The position numbers and the translations under genes were made by a program. The notes beneath the pieces are model-generated. The model was given only the letters and a program-made list of their open reading frames with translations, had not been told where the DNA came from and did not search any database. From Halococcoides cellulosivorans (lineage in GTDB: Archaea > Halobacteriota > Halobacteria > Halobacteriales > Haloarculaceae), in contig NZ_CP028858.1 in NCBI RefSeq assembly GCF_003058365.1, forward strand, positions 682,001 to 746,000: a DNA stretch of 64,000 nt. The letters run 5' to 3'. This document shows positions 43,371 to 51,805 of this stretch, in pieces. How positions within the stretch are numbered: the stretch's first letter is position 1; the number at the start of each line of letters is the position of its first letter.

Positions 43371-45200
43371 TCAAAAGCCCCACCCGATCGCGATGCCGAC
43401 GGTCGTCACGACCGCGAGGAGGACCTGGAGGGGGGCACCGACCCGGAGGAAATCAGTGAACCGATAGCCCCCGGGCCCGTAGACCATCAGATTCGTCTGA
43501 TACCCCACGGGTGTCATAAACGAGGTCGCCGAGGCGAACATCACGACCAACAGGAGTGCGAAGGGGTCCGCGCCCAGCGGGCCCGCGGCCTCGACGGCGA
43601 CGGGGATCATCAACACGACCGTCGCGACCGGCGTGATGACGTTCGCGAACAGGCCCGTCACCACCGAGAGGAGCAGTGCCACGGCGAGCAGCGGGAGGAC
43701 GGACCCGGCGGCGTCGAGGCCGGCCGCGAGCACCGCCGCACCACCGGTGGTCTCCATGGCGAGTCCGAGCGGGATCACGCCCGCGAGCAAGAAGACGATG
43801 TTCCAGGAGACCGCGTCGTAGGCGTCCGACGGCGAGAGACACCCGGTGACGATCATCGCGAACACCCCGCCGAGCGCCGCGATCACGATCGGCAACAGAT
43901 CCAGGGCCGCCGCACCGATCACGCCGGCCATGATCGCGACCGCGATCGGCGTCGTGGGCGACAGAGCGGTCGTCTCGGGCGTGGCCTCGAATACGCCGTC
44001 GGTCTCACCGGCGTCGGTCACGATCAGATCGCCCGACTCGGAGAAGTACTCGATCGCCGATTCGGGCAGTCGGACCAGGAGGAGATCACCCGGTTCGAGC
44101 GTCTCCTCGTCGAGGTCCTCCCGAAGGAGGGTTCCGCCGCGGCGCACCGCGAGCACCGTCGTCCGGTGGAACGCTTCGAGACGCGCGTCAGCCAGTCGTT
44201 CACCGACGAACGCCGAATCCTCGGGGACGACGGCGGTCCCGAGGACGTTCTCGGTCGCACTCGCGTCGAAGGTGTCGTCGGTGACGGCCGTCCGGTCGAA
44301 CACACGGAGGCCATGGGTGTCTCGAAAGCTGGCGACGTCGGACCGGGGGCCGTTCACGACGAGCAGGTCACCGACCTCGATCCGTCGATCGGTCTCCGGG
44401 ACCGCGAACGCCTCACCGTTCCGTCGCAACTGCAACACGTCGACCACACCATCGATCGCAGACACTCGCTCACCGACGGCCGGCGAGTCCGGCGGGACGC
44501 GCACCTGTGCGAGGTGGTCGTCGAGGGCGAACGTTTCGAGGAGGTCCACGTCCACGGGAATGCGTGCGGGCGTGAGTCGTCGTCCGATCGTGAGCAGATA
44601 GCCCACTCCGACGACGAGGACGACGACGCCGAGCGCACTGAACTCGAACATCGCGATGCCGTCCCGACCGGGGATCAACTGCCGGGCGAAGTCGCTGGCG
44701 AGGATGTTCGTCGACGTGCCGACGAGCGTGAGCGTCCCGCCAAGGATCGCGGCATAGGAGAGTGGCATGAGCAGTTTCGACGGCGAGACGTCGCTCTGTT
44801 CGGCCAGATCGGTGATCATCGGGATGAACACCGCGACGACGGGCGTGTTGTTGACGACGCCCGCGATCGGACCTGTCGATCCGACCGTCGCGAGCAGGGC
44901 CCGCCCTTCGTCACCGTCGGCAAAGCGTGCGAGCGCGACGCCCAATCGCTGGACCAGCCCCGTCCGTTGAATCCCCGCGCTGAGCATGTACATCGCGACG
45001 ATGGTGATCGTCGCCGGACTCGAAAACCCCGAGATGGCGTCACGCGCCGAGAGCCCCAGCGTGGGCCCGAGCGCCGCGAGCGCGACGATGACACCGATCG
45101 CGGTCACGTCGTTGGGGATCACTTCCGTGACGAACAAGACGAGTGCGACGCCGATGAGCGCGAACACGACGGCGGCTTCGAACGGAACGCCGGCGATCAT
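43371..45200 (-). CDS. SLC13-family permease with two TrkA-C (RCK_C) domains
   Basis: 609 residues from the ATG at 45200. Two blocks of membrane helices (about 1-200 and 400-609) flank a soluble region (about 215-385) containing two RCK_C/TrkA_C-like domains. Conserved anion-transporter helices include GTSTNILASDF and SFMTPVGYQTNLMVYGPGGY. It belongs to the SLC13/ArsB superfamily that moves sulfate, dicarboxylates or arsenite; the ion is not identified. An ArsR regulator is divergently transcribed 133 nt away. Confidence 0.9.
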   Translation of the reverse strand: MIAGVPFEAAVVFALIGVALVLFVTEVIPNDVTAIGVIVALAALGPTLGLSARDAISGFSSPATITIVAMYMLSAGIQRTGLVQRLGVALARFADGDEGRALLATVGSTGPIAGVVNNTPVVAVFIPMITDLAEQSDVSPSKLLMPLSYAAILGGTLTLVGTSTNILASDFARQLIPGRDGIAMFEFSALGVVVLVVGVGYLLTIGRRLTPARIPVDVDLLETFALDDHLAQVRVPPDSPAVGERVSAIDGVVDVLQLRRNGEAFAVPETDRRIEVGDLLVVNGPRSDVASFRDTHGLRVFDRTAVTDDTFDASATENVLGTAVVPEDSAFVGERLADARLEAFHRTTVLAVRRGGTLLREDLDEETLEPGDLLLVRLPESAIEYFSESGDLIVTDAGETDGVFEATPETTALSPTTPIAVAIMAGVIGAAALDLLPIVIAALGGVFAMIVTGCLSPSDAYDAVSWNIVFLLAGVIPLGLAMETTGGAAVLAAGLDAAGSVLPLLAVALLLSVVTGLFANVITPVATVVLMIPVAVEAAGPLGADPFALLLVVMFASATSFMTPVGYQTNLMVYGPGGYRFTDFLRVGAPLQVLLAVVTTVGIAIGWGF

Positions 45201-45333
45201 TCGATTCGCCCAACGGGAGTGGCGGTGAAGTGGGTGGCGATACCGTCCGATGTGGTGGCCCCGCGACGACGCTCTGCCCGATCCGCCGTTCTGCGAGCGA
45301 CAGGTTTGAGTCTGGGCCAGCGTTGTATACTTC

Positions 45334-45666
45334 ATGCCCGATGCGAGTGCGTGCCGGATCGATGCGGAGACACTGGCTGATCTCCGGGCGATCGTCGAGA
45401 CGGGCGATCACACGACCGCGCTCGATATTTTCGAGGCGCTGGCCGACGAGCGCCGTGTGCTCGTCATGCGCCTGCTGGCCGAATCCGAACTGTGTGTCTG
45501 TGATCTCGTCGCCGTCTTCGACATCGAGTACTCGAAGCTCTCCTATCATCTGAAGGTGCTCAAGGAGGCCGGCCTGGTGACGGCCGATCGCGACGGCAAT
45601 TTCGTGACCTACAGTCCGACGCCGTGTGGCGAGGACGTCATCGCGGTCATCGACTCGTTCGTCTGA
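45334..45666 (+). CDS. ArsR-family metalloregulator
   Basis: 110 residues. The winged helix (FEALADERRVLVMRLLAESELCVCDLVAVFDIEYSKLSYHLKVLKEAGLVTADRDGNFVTYS) carries ELCVCDL, the Cys-x-Cys site that senses As(III) or soft metals in ArsR/SmtB proteins. It normally represses a linked operon until metal binds. The divergent SLC13/ArsB-superfamily gene is the natural candidate target (inference). Confidence 0.93.
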   Translation: MPDASACRIDAETLADLRAIVETGDHTTALDIFEALADERRVLVMRLLAESELCVCDLVAVFDIEYSKLSYHLKVLKEAGLVTADRDGNFVTYSPTPCGEDVIAVIDSFV

Positions 45667-45693
45667 GTCGTCTACTGGGGCCCAGTCGCGCGA

Positions 45694-45900
45694 TCAGCGC
45701 TCGCGCAGGCCCTCGACAAAGAGCAGCGCGATCCACACGGCGGGGAGCGCGAACACGATCAGCCCACCCGTGGCGACGATCGGCCGGGCTGATCCAAGCC
45801 CGCCCAGCAGCACCCCGAATCCCAGGAACGCGAACACACTCAGCCCGACGCCGAGGGTCGACCGCTGGATGGCCGCCGCGAGGGTGTCAGTCTCCGACAT
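45694..45900 (-). CDS. Small two-helix membrane protein
   Basis: 68 residues from the ATG at 45900; a GTG lies one codon upstream. Two hydrophobic helices (about residues 14-35 and 42-62) with short polar ends. It converges on the arsR-like gene, stopping 27 nt from its stop codon. No recognised family. Confidence 0.6.
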   Translation of the reverse strand: MSETDTLAAAIQRSTLGVGLSVFAFLGFGVLLGGLGSARPIVATGGLIVFALPAVWIALLFVEGLRER

Positions 45901-45975
45901 CACTCGGACGCACTGGCGCGACCGATAAAATCGTTGTCTAAGGGCAGCCCTATCGAACGGTATCGCGTTCGGGAG

Positions 45976-46479
45976 TCACTCGGGCGGGTCGATCGACGCG
46001 TCGAGAATCTCGTCGAGACACGCGGCGGCCGCACGGAGCGGCGCTCCGTCCGTTGGGGCGAGTGGATCGTCGGTCGTCCACCCGAAGCGGATCGTCCAGT
46101 CGGGGGCGATCACGAGCACCGCTCGGGCCGGGACCTGGTGGTGGCCTCGAACCTCCTCGGCGACCAGATCGTACGCGTCGGCGATCGTCGCGTGGGTATC
46201 GGTGAGCAACGTGATCGTGATCCCCTCGCGGTCGGCGTACGCTTCGTGGGCGAACAGGCTGTCGGCGGAGATGCCGTACACGACGAGGTCGTCGCGGTCG
46301 GCCCACGCGCTCGCGGCGCGGAGTTCGGGGGTGATCGTCGGGACGAAATCACACGGGTAGAACAGCACCAGTGCCGCACGACCCTGATCGAGTGGCTGGA
46401 CGAGATCGTAATAGGCTGGCTCGCCGTCGACGATGCCGGGCAGCGAGAAGTCGGGGGCGACCGCACCCTCGGAAAGCAT
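45976..46479 (-). CDS. Peroxiredoxin-like (AhpC/TSA fold) protein lacking the usual peroxidatic Cys
   Basis: 167 residues. The thioredoxin-fold pattern GAVAPDFSLPGIVDG, AALVLFYPCDFVPTITPELRA and SADSLFAHEAYADREGITITLLTD fits AhpC/TSA peroxiredoxins. In the active-site loop the usual Cys (DFTxxC) is replaced by PTIT. The only nearby cysteine is in FYPCDF, several residues earlier, so classic peroxidase activity is doubtful. It may be a redox-sensing or degenerate relative. Confidence 0.75.
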   Translation of the reverse strand: MLSEGAVAPDFSLPGIVDGEPAYYDLVQPLDQGRAALVLFYPCDFVPTITPELRAASAWADRDDLVVYGISADSLFAHEAYADREGITITLLTDTHATIADAYDLVAEEVRGHHQVPARAVLVIAPDWTIRFGWTTDDPLAPTDGAPLRAAAACLDEILDASIDPPE

Positions 46480-46638
46480 GGTCCATCTCGGTGCCCCGAT
46501 CGGAAGGCCCTGCTGCTCTCGGCCCCGGTCGCGGTCGTCTGGTCGTGGCTCGGCAGTGCCGACGACCGGGGGCCGACCCGATCAAACGCGCGTCTGACTC
46601 TCCCGTAGGGTGATGGTCCACGCCGTCGAACGGTGGGT

Positions 46639-47175
46639 ATGGACCGCCGAACACTGCTCGCGACGGGCGTCGCCGGAGCGATCGCGCTGGCTGGCTGTTC
46701 GACTGGATCGCCCGACGAACCGACCGACGGTCGAGATTCGAATCCGACACTGGCCGAGCACGTCGTCAGCGACGCACCCCCGACCCCCGACGTCGAGTGG
46801 TCTGGGCTGGACACCCAGGGCCTCTATTTGGCGAGTGCGGACGCCGCAGCCCGGTATTTCCACGTTTCGAACACGCCGTTGGTCGCCGCGACGGAGTTCG
46901 AGGCTGGCGAACGGCTCTGTTACGTCCGGGTGTTCGCATCCCAGACCTGCTATCGACTCGTCCTCGACGGCCCGCCAGCAATCGACGACGAGGGCCGCGC
47001 AGTCGTGTCGGTGCGAACGGAGCGGACCGCCCCCGAGAGTCAGGCCTGTGGCGAGGCGATGACGCCGGTCGGGATGCTCGTCCGTCTCGTCTTCGACCCT
47101 GACGGACCGGCGGCCGAGCGCGTCGAGGTGGTCGTCGACGGCGAAGAGACGGTCACACTCGACGCGATGGCCTGA
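46639..47175 (+). CDS. Tat-exported lipoprotein of unknown function
   Basis: 178 residues from the ATG at 46639. MDRRTLLATGVAGAIALAGCST combines a twin-arginine motif and a lipobox (LAGC), so it is probably folded in the cytoplasm, exported by Tat and lipid-anchored at Cys20, as is common in haloarchaea. The mature part is acidic and beta-rich with three further cysteines (RLCYVRV, SQTCYRL, SQACGEA). No known domain. Confidence 0.8.
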   Translation: MDRRTLLATGVAGAIALAGCSTGSPDEPTDGRDSNPTLAEHVVSDAPPTPDVEWSGLDTQGLYLASADAAARYFHVSNTPLVAATEFEAGERLCYVRVFASQTCYRLVLDGPPAIDDEGRAVVSVRTERTAPESQACGEAMTPVGMLVRLVFDPDGPAAERVEVVVDGEETVTLDAMA

Positions 47176-47185
47176 ACCGAACGCG

Positions 47186-48790
47186 TCACTCCACGCCCGT
47201 GACCTCGGTGATCGTCCCGACGCCTTTGGACTCGCCCTCCCGGAAGATGAAGCGCTGTCCAGGCTCGACACAGTAGGGTCGGAACTTGAACCGGACACGC
47301 GCCCGCCCGGTGTCGCCGGGCAGGAGGTGCCCGTCCTCGGGGTAGATCGCTGCCGCCTCGCTGATCGTCTCGCAGTGGACGACGGGTTCGTACCCCTTGG
47401 CGATGCTCGTGGGGTGGTTCAACACCATGATTTCGGCCTCGAACTCCCGGACGGGCGTCGGGTCGCTCTCGCGCTCGACGACGACCATCCCGCGCTCGAT
47501 CGCGGACTCGTCGATCCCCGAGAGCGCGATACCGACGATTCGCCCCGAGGTGGCCTCCTCGACGCGGTGGTAGTGCATCTCGATCGAGCGCGCCTCGACC
47601 TCGCGAAAGCGCCCGTCTGCGGTCGGCCCGACCAGGAGTTCGTCGCCAGTCTGGACCGCGCCCGAGGCGACCGTCCCCGAGACGACCGGGCCGACGCCGG
47701 TGACGCTGTACGTTCGATCGACGTAGAGGCGGAACGCCTCGCGGTCGGCCTCGCTGGTCGTCGGCAACCGCTCGAACAGCGCGTCGAGGGTGTCCATCCC
47801 GGTCCCCGAGACCGCACTCGTGCGCACGATCGGCAGCACCGACGGCGAAATCTCCTCGATGGCGCTCTCGACGCCGTGGCGGGCGACGACGAGCGGGGTC
47901 GTCTCGACCTCCCGGAGGAGGCGCTCGACCTCGCGTTCGACGGCGTCGAGACGCTCCTCGCTCACGAGATCGGCCTTCGTGATCGCGACGATCGTCGGCA
48001 GGTCGGTCGCGAGCAAGATGCCCAGATGCTCGCGTGTCGTCGCGGTCGGGCCGTCGTCGGCGGCGACCGCGAGCAGGCCGTAATCGATCTTTTGCCCGAC
48101 CAGCCCCCGGATCGTCGTCCGGAGCCAGGGCTCGTGGCCGACGGTGTCGACGAAACTGACGAGTCGATCGGCGGTCTCGACGACGCGTGCGCGGTCGGTC
48201 TTGCGGTCGGGGTCGTCCATCCGGACCGGCCCGTCGGGGCCAAAGCCGTAGACGCCGTAGGACAGATCCGCCGAGAGGCCGCGTTCGACCTCGTGGGGCC
48301 GGACGTCGAAATACGACCGGTTCGCGCCGTCGCCGTCGTCGGACTCGCCCGTGACGAGCGTGCCGACGAGCGTCGATTTGCCGTGGTCGACGTGGCCGGC
48401 CGTCCCGACGACGATGTGGTCGTCGTCTTCGAGCATCGGGCCTTCCGTGATCGTCGCCAGCCCCACGATGGTCTCCGGGCCGGCACTGTAGGTCTGGACC
48501 GACTCGATGTGCGCGTCGGCCTCGCCCGCGAGCAGGCTCAGCACGTCCATCGACTCCGAGAACGCGGCGGGCTCGATGCCCGCCATGTCGCCGTCGTCGC
48601 TGACGCCGATGACGTACGTCGCCTCGCCGTCACCCGAGAGCACGCGATGGCGCAACTGGGCCACCAGACTCTCCCGGCGACCGTCGGCGAGGTGGGTCGC
48701 CTCGGTGAGCCGCGTCTTGAACTCGACCGACCCACCCTCGCGCTCGCCGCGATCGATGGCCTGCTCCAGTGCGGCCCGATCAGGGCTCAT
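47186..48790 (-). CDS. GTPBP1-family translational GTPase
   Basis: 534 residues from the ATG at 48790. An N-terminal region of about 110 residues precedes the EF-Tu-like G domain: GTAGHVDHGKSTLVGTL, DTVGHEPW and TKAD. Beta-barrel domains II and III follow (GVGPVVSGTVASG, GDTGRARVRFKF). GTPBP1/2-type GTPases are related to EF-1alpha and act in mRNA surveillance or ribosome rescue in eukaryotes; the archaeal role is inferred. It converges on the lipoprotein gene with 10 nt between stops. Confidence 0.92.
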   Translation of the reverse strand: MSPDRAALEQAIDRGEREGGSVEFKTRLTEATHLADGRRESLVAQLRHRVLSGDGEATYVIGVSDDGDMAGIEPAAFSESMDVLSLLAGEADAHIESVQTYSAGPETIVGLATITEGPMLEDDDHIVVGTAGHVDHGKSTLVGTLVTGESDDGDGANRSYFDVRPHEVERGLSADLSYGVYGFGPDGPVRMDDPDRKTDRARVVETADRLVSFVDTVGHEPWLRTTIRGLVGQKIDYGLLAVAADDGPTATTREHLGILLATDLPTIVAITKADLVSEERLDAVEREVERLLREVETTPLVVARHGVESAIEEISPSVLPIVRTSAVSGTGMDTLDALFERLPTTSEADREAFRLYVDRTYSVTGVGPVVSGTVASGAVQTGDELLVGPTADGRFREVEARSIEMHYHRVEEATSGRIVGIALSGIDESAIERGMVVVERESDPTPVREFEAEIMVLNHPTSIAKGYEPVVHCETISEAAAIYPEDGHLLPGDTGRARVRFKFRPYCVEPGQRFIFREGESKGVGTITEVTGVE

Positions 48791-48934
48791 ACCGGGGGTT
48801 GCGCGGCATTCGATATGAAACGTTCGGCGGAGTGTGGGGCGTGGTGTCGTCATGCACGGTGGACTCCGCCGTCTTTGATCGGCCCCCACATCGAATCGGT
48901 GTCCAGACCCACCCGAGTCAGGTCGCCACTGCGT

Positions 48935-49537
48935 TCAGGGCAGCACGTCGTCATCGAGATAGTTCGAACAGTCGATCGGGATCGCGTCCCAGGCTGCCTG
49001 AATCGCTTGATATCCCGTCCATCCTTCTCCACGAAGCATTTCGGCGCAGGCCTGACAGAACGCTTCGTCCGAACAGGCGCCCTCGTCGAGCACGAGATAC
49101 AGCAAGAACGTCGGTGCGACGGCCTGTCCGGTCGTCTCCGTCGCGTCGAACAGCCGGTTGATCGACCGACGGCCGTGGGCGTCCATCAGGATCGCAAATC
49201 GATACTGGTCGGGGTGCTGTGCGATCTCTGTCTCGATCGATGTCTCGCCAGCGTCTGGCCCGTGTGGCCGGGGAACACACGTCACCGTCGAGAACGCCTC
49301 GGAGTCGGCTGCGAACGGTTCGAGTGCAGCACTGCTGCCGTGATGAAGCCACTGTTCTCTGCTGCCGTCGGGCGCGTATTCGGACGTCTCCCGGACGTGA
49401 CGTTCGAGTTCCTGAATACAGACGTTCGTCGTGGTGAGCCGAAGGCGATCGACGACCGTCGACCAGAGGTGCGTGTTGGCGACGGCGATCAACGCGTCGG
49501 TGTCGACGATGATCGGATGACGGACCGCGTTCGCCAT
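48935..49537 (-). CDS. PIN-domain-like toxin (VapC-type) candidate
   Basis: 200 residues. The start IIVDTDALIAVAN carries the first acidic residue of PIN nucleases, ELERHV could supply the second, and FAILMDAHGR a later one. Usual VapC toxins are about 130 residues, so the extra C-terminal part is unusual. It starts 2 nt after a small helical protein that looks like its antitoxin. PIN toxins cleave RNA, often tRNA. Confidence 0.65.
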   Translation of the reverse strand: MANAVRHPIIVDTDALIAVANTHLWSTVVDRLRLTTTNVCIQELERHVRETSEYAPDGSREQWLHHGSSAALEPFAADSEAFSTVTCVPRPHGPDAGETSIETEIAQHPDQYRFAILMDAHGRRSINRLFDATETTGQAVAPTFLLYLVLDEGACSDEAFCQACAEMLRGEGWTGYQAIQAAWDAIPIDCSNYLDDDVLP

Positions 49538-49539
49538 CG

Positions 49540-49848
49540 CTACTCTCGATACACGCCCGTCCGATCGATGTCGGTCGCCGCCTCGAAGGCTTCCCGTTCG
49601 CGTTCGATCTCGTCGAGCCCGTCCCCGAGCAGAATCTCGGCGACCTCCTCGGAGAGGTCACCGCGCTCGTATCGCTGGTGGAGGGTGATCTTCTCTTCCT
49701 CGGACAACGTTTCCCGGAGCTTCTCCGTGAGTCCCTGCCGCGCGAGTTCACTGACGTTGATCCCCCCGAGTCGCAACTCGTCGACGACTTGACTCGCTGC
49801 CTTCTCGGCGTGCCCCCTGAACTGAATTTTGTCGTCGTTGGTCGCCAT
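49540..49848 (-). CDS. Antitoxin-like partner of the PIN protein
   Basis: 102 residues, strongly helical and acidic. The N-terminal half (IQFRGHAEKAASQVVDELRLGG, VSELARQGLTEKL) may form a DNA-binding fold, and the C-terminal half (residues 50-100) a flexible helix that could wrap the toxin. Order (antitoxin first), 2-nt spacing and duplicated operator-like repeats upstream all fit a type II toxin-antitoxin operon. Confidence 0.65.
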   Translation of the reverse strand: MATNDDKIQFRGHAEKAASQVVDELRLGGINVSELARQGLTEKLRETLSEEEKITLHQRYERGDLSEEVAEILLGDGLDEIEREREAFEAATDIDRTGVYRE

Positions 49849-49887
49849 CGTCCGCTTTCTTCGTCACGGACGGCAAAAACTGTTGTG

Positions 49888-49959
49888 ACGTGCCATCCAT
49901 GCCATTCACGTCAGTACCTCAGGACGTGCCAACTATGCCATTCACGTCAGTACATCAGA
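49888..49959 (-). promoter_or_regulatory. Two 36-bp tandem repeats, operator-like
   Basis: Two near-identical 36-bp units (49888-49923 and 49924-49959) each contain opposed GACGTG and CACGTC half-sites about 14 nt apart. They lie 40-110 nt before the antitoxin start, suggesting an autoregulatory operator. The second unit overlaps the end of the alcohol dehydrogenase gene (stop at 49955-49957). Confidence 0.6.
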
Positions 49960-50992
49960 CCCGCACGAGTACCTTGATCGCCTCGCGCTCGTCCATCGCG
50001 CGATACCCCTCTGCGATGTCGTCCAGCGGGACGGTCTTCGTGAAGATCGGCGACGGGTCGAGCGTCCCGCCGAGCACGTCGGCCATCAGATCGTCGGCGT
50101 ACTCCCGGACGGGCGCGACCCCGCCCTGGAGCGTCACGTTGTCGGTGAAAAACTCGAAGATCGGAAACCCGCCGTCCATCCCGTGGGGCACGCCGACGTA
50201 GCCGACGGTCCCGCCGGGCCGGCAGACGCCGACGGCAGTCTCCATCGCACTCGCCGCGCCGACACACTCGACGGCGTGATCGACGCCGCCGTGGGTCAAT
50301 TCCTTTACGCGCTCGATCGGGTCCTCGCGAGTACTCCCGTCGACCGTCGCGTCGGCCCCGAACGCCTCGGCGAGTGCGAGGCGGTCCTCGTGGTGGCCGA
50401 CCGCGACGATGCGTTTCGCGCCCAGGCGTCGGGCCGCGAGCACACCACACAGTCCGACCGCGCCGTCACCGATGACGACACACTCCGATCCGACGTCGAC
50501 GCCCGCGCTCCGTGCGGCGTGGTGGCCAGTGCCCATCACGTCCGTCAACGGAAGGAGCGCTTCGAGGGCTCGTTCGTCGTCGGCGTACCGATCGGGCACG
50601 CGCACGAGCGTGCCGTCGGCGTGGGGCACGCGGACGTATTCGCTTTGAGCGCCGCCGTGGTCACTCCAGGATTCGCCGTGCTCGCAGGAGGTCGGCAGGC
50701 CCGCTCGGCAGTACTGACACTCCCCACACCCGATCGCGAAGGGCGCGAACACCCGGTCGCCCTCGCGGACCCGCCGGACGTCCTCGCCGGTTGCCTCGAC
50801 GATCCCCATCGGTTCGTGACCCACCCGACTTGGCGTCTCGCGATCGGAGTCGCCGCGATAGAACCACAGGTCCGACCCACAGATCGCGGTGTGGGTGATT
50901 CGGACGATGGCGTCGTCGGGACCGGTCAGTTCCGGGCGATCGACCTCCTCGACGCGAACGTCGCCGGGGCCGTGAAACACTGTCGCGCGCAT
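49955..50992 (-). CDS. Zinc-dependent alcohol dehydrogenase (MDR family)
   Basis: 345 residues from the ATG at 50992. The catalytic-zinc motifs (HTAICGSDLWFYRG, GHEPMGIVEATGEDV) and a structural-zinc cluster (CGECQYCRAGLPTSCEHG) are present, followed by the NAD(P)-binding segment VIGDGAVGLCGVLAARRLGA. It oxidises an alcohol or aldehyde adduct; the substrate is unknown. Its 3' end carries part of the tandem repeat that precedes the toxin-antitoxin pair. Confidence 0.92.
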   Translation of the reverse strand: MRATVFHGPGDVRVEEVDRPELTGPDDAIVRITHTAICGSDLWFYRGDSDRETPSRVGHEPMGIVEATGEDVRRVREGDRVFAPFAIGCGECQYCRAGLPTSCEHGESWSDHGGAQSEYVRVPHADGTLVRVPDRYADDERALEALLPLTDVMGTGHHAARSAGVDVGSECVVIGDGAVGLCGVLAARRLGAKRIVAVGHHEDRLALAEAFGADATVDGSTREDPIERVKELTHGGVDHAVECVGAASAMETAVGVCRPGGTVGYVGVPHGMDGGFPIFEFFTDNVTLQGGVAPVREYADDLMADVLGGTLDPSPIFTKTVPLDDIAEGYRAMDEREAIKVLVRV

Positions 50993-51061
50993 GGGTCCGC
51001 CTCGAACGGGAGCCACAAAACTCTCCCGTCGGTGCCCTTTGGCCCGAACCCACTGGCCGAT

Positions 51062-51751
51062 TCAGCCCCACGCCCCCGACTGCACGCGATCGAGCGCGTC
51101 GAGAAACCCGTCGGCGAAGCCGTCACTGGTCACGTGATCGGCCGCCGCCTGGACTTCCGCGGGTGCGTTCGCGACGGCGATGGCGGTGCCCGCCCGCTCG
51201 AACGTCGAGACGTCGTTCGCGGAGTCACCGATCGCGACCGCGCGATCCAGATCGAAGCCCACGTCGGTGGCGATCCGTTCGACGGCCCGGCCCTTGCTCA
51301 CGTCGGGCGATTTGACGTGGTAGGCGTACTGGGTGTCGACGACTTCGAGGCCGTGCTCGGCGGCGATCTCACGGAGTGGTTCGACGGCGATCGAGTGCTC
51401 GAAGACGAGTTCGGTCTCGCGCCATCGATTCGCGAGATCGAGCGTGCCCCAGCCGTCCGAATAGCCCGCCGCTTCGTACTCTGCGAGGACGGCCTCGGCG
51501 GCGGCCCGGTCGCCGACGAATTCGAGTGTCTCGGTCGGCTCGCTGATCGCGACGCCGCCGTTCTCGGCGACGACGAGTCGATCGAGACCGAGGTAGTTAC
51601 ACAGCGCGATCGGATAGGGCAGGCTCTTGCCGGTCGCGATCACGACCGGGCCGGGCCAGGCGCGCAGCGCCGGGCCGATCCGGTCGTCCAGCACCATGGC
51701 GTCGTCGGTGAGCGTGCCGTCGACGTCGGTGATGAGGGGACGGGGGACCAT
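51062..51751 (-). CDS. pgp: Phosphoglycolate phosphatase, archaeal HAD type
   Basis: 229 residues from the ATG at 51751. HAD motifs are LITDVDGTLTDD, VIATGKS, SKGRAVERI with the conserved Lys, and GDSANDVSTFERAG. The size and cap type match the archaeal phosphoglycolate phosphatase/SPP-like family, which dephosphorylates 2-phosphoglycolate or sugar phosphates. Same strand as the alcohol dehydrogenase gene, 69 nt apart. Confidence 0.88.
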   Translation of the reverse strand: MVPRPLITDVDGTLTDDAMVLDDRIGPALRAWPGPVVIATGKSLPYPIALCNYLGLDRLVVAENGGVAISEPTETLEFVGDRAAAEAVLAEYEAAGYSDGWGTLDLANRWRETELVFEHSIAVEPLREIAAEHGLEVVDTQYAYHVKSPDVSKGRAVERIATDVGFDLDRAVAIGDSANDVSTFERAGTAIAVANAPAEVQAAADHVTSDGFADGFLDALDRVQSGAWG

Positions 51752-51805
51752 ACCGGCGCTCACCGGGCGAGGGGCATCCGTGTTGCGGTCGTTCTCATCG
51801 ACCGA

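Noticed and set aside
43047-45380. A 777-aa plus-strand frame opposite the SLC13 gene
   Set aside because: Charged, low-complexity antisense shadow of a clear membrane carrier gene.
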